From Coleophoma eucalyptorum (Eukaryota; Ascomycota; Leotiomycetes; Helotiales; Dermateaceae), in assembly GCA_026120035.1 (NCBI GenBank), contig JALRME010000003.1, positions 558,001 to 622,000 of the forward strand: 64,000 nucleotides of DNA, read 5' to 3'. Each line of letters begins with the position of its first letter. Position 1 is the first letter of the stretch. A program made the translations under genes and the position numbers. Below the pieces are notes generated by a model that did no database searches, was not told the DNA's origin, and saw only the letters and a program-made list of their open reading frames with translations. This document shows, piece by piece, positions 57,602 through 64,000 of the stretch.

Positions 57602-59635
57602 CTAAGCCTTTATTTCCAGTTTTTTCTCCGCCTCCTCAGCCCTCTTGTTTGCCGCCGCCACTTCATTTTGAAGCTGTTTGATGTACTCGATAGCTTGTTC
57701 CACCGTGCTGGCCTTGCTGCTGGCACTCTGCCCCGTCCCTTTCGACTCACCATCAGCTCCATCAACCCCATCCACACTCTTTTCGCCGCCGCTATCCTTG
57801 TTATTACCCCGAGGTAACAGTGTTGCAATCTCCTGCAAGGCAGAATTGATTCTATTTCGTCTGCCTTGTTCCGCAATCTTGTGCGACGTACGTTTGGAGG
57901 TCAAATTTGTCGAAAGCTCTGTTGGATATGAGACACCTGGCAGATGTGTGCCTTCAAGAATGTTCTGATAATTCGATTTGGATGCCAAGAGTAGTGAAGC
58001 CGTGTCATTTGAGACTGAGCCACCACCTGGTAATAGGGGTTTTATGCTCGGCGATATGCGTGGGCGAAGTGCAGGAGATACGTGCACAGAGCTAACACTA
58101 CCTCTTTTCTTGGTTCCTCGAGCAGCTAGTAGCGGTGTCTTGCGGATTGGACCACCATTCATGGCGTCAATTTGCGGGCTTTGACTTGCTGATGCAGCAC
58201 TTTTCGGGCGCGCAAATGCTGGCGAAGGTAGAGGATGTAGACCAGGGGTTCTCACAGAAGTTGGCCCTAAGGTAGGAGTCATCTGTCCATCGGAAGCTGT
58301 GTCAATTCGTGGAAGCGGTGGCCTGCCGGGATCTGCTGGTTCTGGCAAGGCGAATCCCTCCATAGCCTGATCATCCAAATCAATATCCTGATTTGCAGAA
58401 GCGTGGTTCACACTTGGAGATTTCGTTATCCTCATCAAAGACGCTGGAGTAGCTGGTGCACCGAGCGAGAATTGTTGCAGTTCGCCGTTCTCTTTTTGAG
58501 CTGCCATATAAGGTGACTTTCCAACCGAGCCTTGTCGCGGAATAGGTGGAGGCGCCATGTCCGAGAGATGTTCTGGAGAAATTGACTCGCTCTCGGAATT
58601 TTCTCTGCTTGCTGTTGAAGATCTTGTGGCATTTGCGTTACTTTGCGGGGCATTAGATGGTTCTATTATGTCTCCTAGTGCTTGCGATGAAATTCCCGCG
58701 GTCGAACCAGGCTTGCGCCTTTTCGGCTTGACGATTGGTGACTGTCTGACGGAAGGTCTCGAGCTTCGAGGTTTTTGTAGTGCTTTCCTGCTCGGTTTCT
58801 TGGATATGGTAGAAGAGCTTATTGGTGCGGAGTGAGTATCGAGGTTCATATCGATTGGCGAATTGGTTGTGCCAGAATGTACCTGATCGTATACCGACGA
58901 GTGCTCATTTTGAGCATGTAGAGCAGGCGAGCTCAAAGGGCTGAAGTAAGCACCTGGAACGGTATATTCAGGAATATTGAAGTGCGCCTCGAGAGGGGTC
59001 ACAGCTGGCGATACGAGTGGTGTGAAGGCCATCTGCTCGCGAAATGTCAACACAAGGTTATCGTCCGAACCGCCGTGCGGTCTTACCTCCTGTTCCTTTG
59101 ACTGCATCTGATACCTTTCGTACATCGCTTGTTGCTGAGGATCGGATTGAGGATAGAATTGAGAGTGTCCATTGCCGCCATGCATCTCCACGCTGTTGGG
59201 TGTAGGTGGGATCGATCGTTGTTGGCCGAAGTATCTGCGCTGCTGGTCTTGGAGTTGACGTTGCTGCTGGTGATGCTTCTGCTGTTGCAAAAACTGAATC
59301 TGAGCATCCAGATCACTGATGCTATCGCTCATAGGGTGTCCATTAGCGATGGAAGTGCTTGGAATGGATGGGTGACTCGAGGCTGTAGTCATTGGTACAT
59401 GATCTTGCATGATGGTATCTTGTTGAGCAATTCCACCACGGTTGTTGTTATCTATTCTCATACCCATGACTTCCCCATTATTCGAGTGCAGAATCGATCC
59501 ATTCCCTTGCTGTTGATTGAAGTCCTGGAAATCGAAATTGAGGTTCCCGATGTCGAGAAACTGTTGGAAATCATCTTGCGACGGGATGGAGAGGGTTGGA
59601 TCCTGACCATTCCAGACAGCGGAAGAATCCATCAT
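57602..59635 (-). CDS. nuc-1: bHLH transcription factor, NUC-1/Pho4-like phosphate regulator
   Basis: Single exon of 677 residues. The basic region and helix 1 (from about residue 579) read KRTSHKIAEQGRRNRINSAL; His, Glu and Arg contacts for CACGTG are all present. Helix 2 and a short coiled coil end the protein (STVEQAIEYIKQLQNEV). The loop between helices is unusually long, about 33 residues, acidic and Gly/Ser-rich. The N-terminus is Gln/Asn-rich and acidic, typical of activation domains. In Neurospora and yeast the orthologues switch on phosphate acquisition and are held back by a cyclin-CDK pair. Orthology is inferred from the basic region. Confidence 0.85.
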   Translation of the reverse strand: MMDSSAVWNGQDPTLSIPSQDDFQQFLDIGNLNFDFQDFNQQQGNGSILHSNNGEVMGMRIDNNNRGGIAQQDTIMQDHVPMTTASSHPSIPSTSIANGHPMSDSISDLDAQIQFLQQQKHHQQQRQLQDQQRRYFGQQRSIPPTPNSVEMHGGNGHSQFYPQSDPQQQAMYERYQMQSKEQEVRPHGGSDDNLVLTFREQMAFTPLVSPAVTPLEAHFNIPEYTVPGAYFSPLSSPALHAQNEHSSVYDQVHSGTTNSPIDMNLDTHSAPISSSTISKKPSRKALQKPRSSRPSVRQSPIVKPKRRKPGSTAGISSQALGDIIEPSNAPQSNANATRSSTASRENSESESISPEHLSDMAPPPIPRQGSVGKSPYMAAQKENGELQQFSLGAPATPASLMRITKSPSVNHASANQDIDLDDQAMEGFALPEPADPGRPPLPRIDTASDGQMTPTLGPTSVRTPGLHPLPSPAFARPKSAASASQSPQIDAMNGGPIRKTPLLAARGTKKRGSVSSVHVSPALRPRISPSIKPLLPGGGSVSNDTASLLLASKSNYQNILEGTHLPGVSYPTELSTNLTSKRTSHKIAEQGRRNRINSALQEIATLLPRGNNKDSGGEKSVDGVDGADGESKGTGQSASSKASTVEQAIEYIKQLQNEVAAANKRAEEAEKKLEIKA

Positions 59636-60189
59636 TGCGCTCTGGTTGGTCCGCCGGCGCTCAGTCTGTTCTGAAGAAGATTATGAATTCTCGAGAGCGT
59701 GGATAATGTTGTTGTTGCGACCTTTGCACTGCGGCACAAAGGACTACAACGCTTCGATTGGCGAGACTGATAGTGGGCGGCAGGTGATAAAGAAACGATT
59801 GCTAAGACTCGACTAAATTTCGGTGCATGCAAGGAGGGCAGCACAGCAGGTAATAATAGGTATACAGCGCCGGTCCGCCGAAATGAGAACAAGGTTTCAG
59901 AAACGAGTGCAGAAGATGATCGAGGTGGAAAAGTTTTTGAGAAGCTGCGAGGTGGGATGCGAATAGTATGGAGCGAGGGCAGTAGTGCCAGAGGAAGGTT
60001 ACGGTAACAAAACGGAGGTAAATAGGTGGTGGTGGTGGTCTTGAAGAGGTCAAGTGCAAGAAGGGTCTCACGTCTCCTTAGGTGGAGAGAGCAGAGGCAA
60101 GCGAGGCGGCGTACTCAGAGTTGCCGGCCGGGCACGAAAGCTAGCCCGCAACTGTCGAGGAGGAACTACTGTTACTGTTACTAGAGGGG

Positions 60190-60266
60190 GTAGGTAATGG
60201 ATACTAGGTAATAGGTAGGTCGGTAGGTAGACGGGCAAATTGGCAGATGGGTGGGTGGTAGGTATA
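60190..60266. repeat. GGTA/GGTAGGT-rich tract
   Basis: Irregular repeats of GGTA, TAGGT and GGGTGGGT, about 0.6 kb upstream of the bHLH start. Confidence 0.75.
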
Positions 60267-62326
60267 ACCTCCACGCGTCCCGCATCGTAAAATTCCATGT
60301 TGAAGGAAGGTCATTATTGTAAACATACGGTAGTCACTTAGATGTGCTGCAGAATCCTGCTGGCTTTTTCCACCCTTGCCCGCGGACCTAGCCAACCTCA
60401 CAATGGCTCCGATGCCGATCCAAAACACGCCGGTATCCACGAAACCAAATGCCCTTCTCGTCTGATCCTGGGATGATAAAATAGAATGAGGGTCTGCCTG
60501 GCTTATGCACAACACCGGCCACCCATCGGCAATCGCGCCTATATTCGGCGGTTCTCGAGCCATGCCGTACCTGACAGGGACTGGAGTATCGAAGACTACA
60601 GCGTACAGGATATGGATGCGTATTTGTAGTTATGACGAAGACTTCCCGATGTCGAAAGAGACCGAAGCATATTCATTCACGATGCACCGTTTCAGTTACA
60701 CACATTACACACAGCTGACTTGCATGGCTGCAGGTGTAGCTCCTGTGGATTTGACGTTCCGGGGGTTGGAGATCTTAGTCAAGAAATAGCCAGACTTGTC
60801 AGGGACCTCATCCCCACTATCGCATGCTAGCTAGACCGTATCGTGGGGCTATTTTCTTCGCCTTCACAAGCTCCTGCTACGGGGTTTACTCTACTCTACT
60901 CGACCTTCTAAAAAGTAGCTAAAGTTAAGTACATTATATGTTAAACCCGGGTTATAATTTCCGTATCGCATCCTTCGCAGTCTGTAGCGCGGCGACACTA
61001 GCAACCTCAAGCATGGGCAGTCAGGGCACACCACCCACCACCCTCCACCCTCCACCCACCAGATTTGTCTCAGGCTTCTGTTGCTGTCAGCTGAGCGGTC
61101 TGGGAACAGGCCTGCTGGGTATGCTCGTGAACTCTGAACTTTGGCTTATAGCCATTATTGCTCAATTTAGGATTGCTCCGACTAAGGGATGTCTGCTCCG
61201 AGCCCTGTGGGCTGTGGCTCTGCATGGTGATGCAACCTACAGCTCTTCCGGTATGGTGTTCTATTGGAGCCCGGCTCCAGGTAGGCCCTTCCTGACTCTG
61301 ATTCGAGCTACTCCAGATCAGGTCTGCAGGCTGAGGGCAGGATGGGCCAAAAGCTGTCAGAAAGGATCTATTGGCGAGGACAGGCTTCTCTAGCCACATC
61401 GTGTTAGAGATTCAAATTGAGACCCAGACTAGGAGCAATATCCAGCCAGTATACGTGTAATACATGTAGATGATTGGCCCGCAGCAACGTCAGTCTACTT
61501 TGGTGTCCGGGCAAGGAAGAGGCTGCTACCGTCGCCGCCGTCAATGTGCTTCCGCCAAAAGATTTCTGTTTCGAGACTACTTCAGAGATCCCAAGGCCCG
61601 CGAGTAGAGCAAGCTCCAGGACAGGGTGCAACGCCAAAGAGCGAAACAGCGTTCGGCTGGGCCATGATCGTACAGGAATGCCTTTCTTACCTTAGCCACA
61701 AGGAGCGAGTAAGCCCTGCAGGAGGAGGAAGAATAGGAAGCCCCGAACCAAAGTGACGCCCACACACGCCGTACGAATATAACTACCTCCCCTACCTGGT
61801 GCATGGCAGAGAGCCTGTTCTTATGCCTTCCAGAAGCTTTTCTCAGCTGTCTACCAGCCACAGGAGGGTATCAGGGTATGCAAAATAGTGTGTTATGTGG
61901 TTGGATAGAACACCGGTATGGATGGTAGTCAGATGCACCAATCAGAAGCGAGGAAGCCGCATCGTGCTCGAGGCTGAGGCCTCCAATTCCACTCGTCTGA
62001 AGTACAGTAGAAATCCAGCTCTGTGCCCCAATCAACACCCTTGGATATCATCCAGTCCGCTGGACTAGAGCAGAAAATTTGCCCTCCGGACTCGCCAGCG
62101 GGTTTGGAAAAGTTCTATTGATGAGCTCGCTCATGGCTGCGCAATAATGCCGGTACGTACAGAGTCAGGAGAGAAGCACTTGCCTCCGTAGAGTAGACTG
62201 GTCAACCGCCTGCGTCAGGCAGGTCGATGAGACTAGCCCGAGTCAGTCTCCAAGAAACAATGCCCTATGGATGATGTAGCCTTGCTCCCAAACTAATGTT
62301 CGAATATACCAACTACAGGCTCATGC

Positions 62327-62336
62327 GTCACGTGAC
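62327..62336. promoter_or_regulatory. GTCACGTGAC palindrome (E-box)
   Basis: Perfect 10-bp palindrome with a CACGTG core, a site type bound by Cbf1/Pho4-class bHLH proteins. It is 0.6 kb past the PCC1 stop and 2.7 kb upstream of the bHLH gene, so its target is unclear. Confidence 0.4.
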
Positions 62337-62933
62337 CCGTAAAGTTAAAGCTTGTGCATTTGAATAATTTCATATATGCCGGGCAATTCAAATGATGAAG
62401 TCATCCTACGCAAGCTAGTCCATATCTCATTTGGACTGAGGAATGAGAGCTGTTTCTGCTGTCCACCGCGACATATGAAATGAATTTGCCAAACACCTAC
62501 AGGTCCAAGTAGGATTACTCCAACTTCACCAATTGCGTATATCCGGTGACCAGTACCTCGAGATTAGTGTGTCTCTACCGAAACGCCCAACCAAGTCTAG
62601 ATGAAAGGCACTTCTTAGATTGATAGTATGTTGACGTGTCTCTGGCAAGTATTCATCTGCTTGTATCGCTTGAAATGATAGTCTTCTGGTGTAGCAAAAG
62701 GATGCTGCTCGTTGTTCGTTCAACCAACCAAGCCAGCTAACAATCTCCCCCCAACTGTTGCTCCCCCGGCCAGCTTCGTCCCACAACTTGAAGCAATAAA
62801 ATATGCAAGAAGCGTGCACAATCTGCGATAGCATGCAGATACCGGTTAGGGTCAGCTGGCTTTGTCTTGCCAGTATTGAATTGGCAGCTCATTCTGTTCA
62901 AAGACAAATAGTCATGGACTGAATGATCCGCTC

Positions 62934-63360
62934 TCAGCCCGCAGTCTCATGACCCCCAAGCACATCCACATCCAGTTCTTCCATCACTCCAAGCACTACA
63001 CTTAGACTTTCCATAAACCCATTGACAGCCACCCGCAACATACGGTTGGTTGTGGCTTTGTATTCGGTACGCAAGATAGTCTCTGCGGGTTCTGAACCAT
63101 TACCACCCAAGGGTTGTGAGGAGTTAAGAGGAATGATGGAGAAAGTCCGGCACACAAGAGGAGACAATTCTGTATCAACGCGTAGAGCTTGAAGGGCCGC
63201 GGAAGCAAGGCGCGGGGTTGGTAAAGGTAAATCGAGGGTCCTAAGAATGATAAACAGTCAGTGCCGCGTGGAGAGATGGAAATAAGATGGACTAGCGCCA
63301 GCATCGGAAATCTTACAAAGAGCAGGGGAATTCTAGATCATGATCGTGGAGAGATGCCAT
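62934..63360 (-). CDS. PCC1: KEOPS/EKC complex subunit Pcc1
   Basis: Exons 63360-63317 and 63240-62934, with a 76-nt intron, give 116 residues. Pcc1 is the small dimerising subunit of KEOPS, needed for tRNA t6A modification and transcription/telomere roles in yeast. Family features are TLDLPLPTPRLASAALQALRV at the start of the fold, DTELSPLVCRTF, and TEYKATTNRMLRVAVNGFMESLSVVLGVME at the end. Reported lengths are 80-120 residues. Head-to-head with the partial gene at 63921. Confidence 0.87.
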
Positions 63361-63920
63361 GACGTTGCGATAGCGATGGTACCTGTGATCCGTTGCCTAG
63401 TTGGGATAACGGCTGCGCATGAGACGCAATCTCCAGGTCGAGATTTGGGGTTTGAAGAAAAGCAGTTGCTAGGTGCAACCGTCAGGGGCTCTCAGTGGAT
63501 CATCTAGTGGCTTGTAATTGGCTGTTTCTGAGATGTTCCTCGTGGGTAAATAAACTTTAAGCGACATCCGACCTCAGCAATAACAACGCTAGTCACAAAT
63601 AACATTCTTGACTTCTGGATGCTCTGCCCAGCTACCTACCATCTACTACCATCCATCATCCTCTAATCTGCTTTCCGGATTGCCTTTCTCAAGCATCGCC
63701 TTCCAGTATAGATTACTTATCTGTACTCTCGACTCCGTTTCCTGCCCATCTTCAGCGCGAGCAGAGTATGCTTTGTTGATCAACACAACAAACCGTTTCG
63801 CATCTAGAGCTTCAGCAATTTGCGACAGGAGCCGCCCAGATCGCCATTGTTCGCAACAGCATCTTTAACTGAAGCTTCCCAGTGATCTCCACGTTGCGCA
63901 GCGAAGCAGCAACGATCAAG
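63361..63920. other. Intergenic: divergent PCC1 / downstream gene
   Basis: 560 bp, probably a shared promoter and the 5' leader of the next gene. Confidence 0.5.
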
Positions 63921-64000
63921 ATGACTCCCGCCGTCAAATTCGGGCAGGTCATCGAGTACATCCCGGGTAAGCAAACATGACCATAAACAACGCCAAACAC
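63921..64000 (+). CDS. Start of unidentified gene (cut by window edge)
   Basis: An ATG at 63921 opens MTPAVKFGQVIEYIPG; a GTAAGC donor follows at 63967. Only about 15 residues are visible, too little to name. The good Kozak context (AAGATGA) and donor support a real first exon. Confidence 0.6.

Larger units (their letters stand above)
59636..62933. other. Intergenic 3.3 kb between bHLH gene and PCC1
   Basis: Left part is the bHLH promoter and 5' leader with a GGTA-rich repeat. The rest has only short unsupported ORFs, plus a CACGTG palindrome at 62327-62336. Confidence 0.5.

Noticed and set aside
60204..60563. 119-codon minus-strand ORF upstream of the bHLH gene
   Set aside because: Overlaps a GGTA-rich simple repeat and has no recognisable content.

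Overview
The window is nuclear DNA of a filamentous ascomycete (Pezizomycotina). Genes are split by many short GT-AG introns of about 45-135 nt. It carries fungal-specific families: Zn2Cys6 regulators, a KapC-type bZIP, a NUC-1/Pho4-type bHLH, DASH Dad4, a TRI12-like MFS pump and CYP monooxygenases. The order within Pezizomycotina cannot be fixed from sequence alone. I rebuilt 24 complete protein-coding genes and two cut by the window edges, mostly by joining exons with phase-checked splice sites. I saw no rRNA, tRNA, CRISPR array or intact transposon.

Left part (1-15.4 kb) is mostly housekeeping. It holds SLH1 (partial), YKT6, GOT1, IES6, DAD4 and ARP5, then a kapC-like bZIP and a two-exon regulator joining OrsD-like C2H2 fingers to a UPC2-like domain. 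IES6 and ARP5, whose products are partners in INO80, flank the 72-codon DAD4 gene, which has five exons.

After about 4.65 kb with no recognisable gene comes an accessory block (20.0-50.1 kb) made only of metabolic, transport and regulatory genes: SDR, P450, AtuA/DUF1446-like protein, SDR, CYP65-like P450, Zn2Cys6 regulator, TRI12-like MFS transporter, 2OG-Fe(II) oxygenase, NCS1 permease, three paralogous FMN-dependent NtaA/SnaA-type monooxygenases and a second Zn2Cys6 regulator. There is no PKS, NRPS or terpene synthase. The set looks more like a substrate-use or modification cluster than a classical biosynthetic one. My best guess is uptake by the NCS1 carrier, oxidation by the three FMN enzymes and the 2OG oxygenase, further handling by P450s, SDRs and the AtuA-like protein, with an MFS exporter and two local regulators. 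It may be two adjacent modules (20-30 kb and 31-50 kb). The substrate is unknown.

Right part (50-64 kb) has a small glycine-rich repeat protein, an alpha/beta hydrolase with a long disordered repeat tail, a NUC-1/Pho4-like bHLH regulator, the KEOPS subunit gene PCC1, and the first exon of an unidentified gene. Several intergenic stretches here exceed 1.5 kb and hold only simple repeats.
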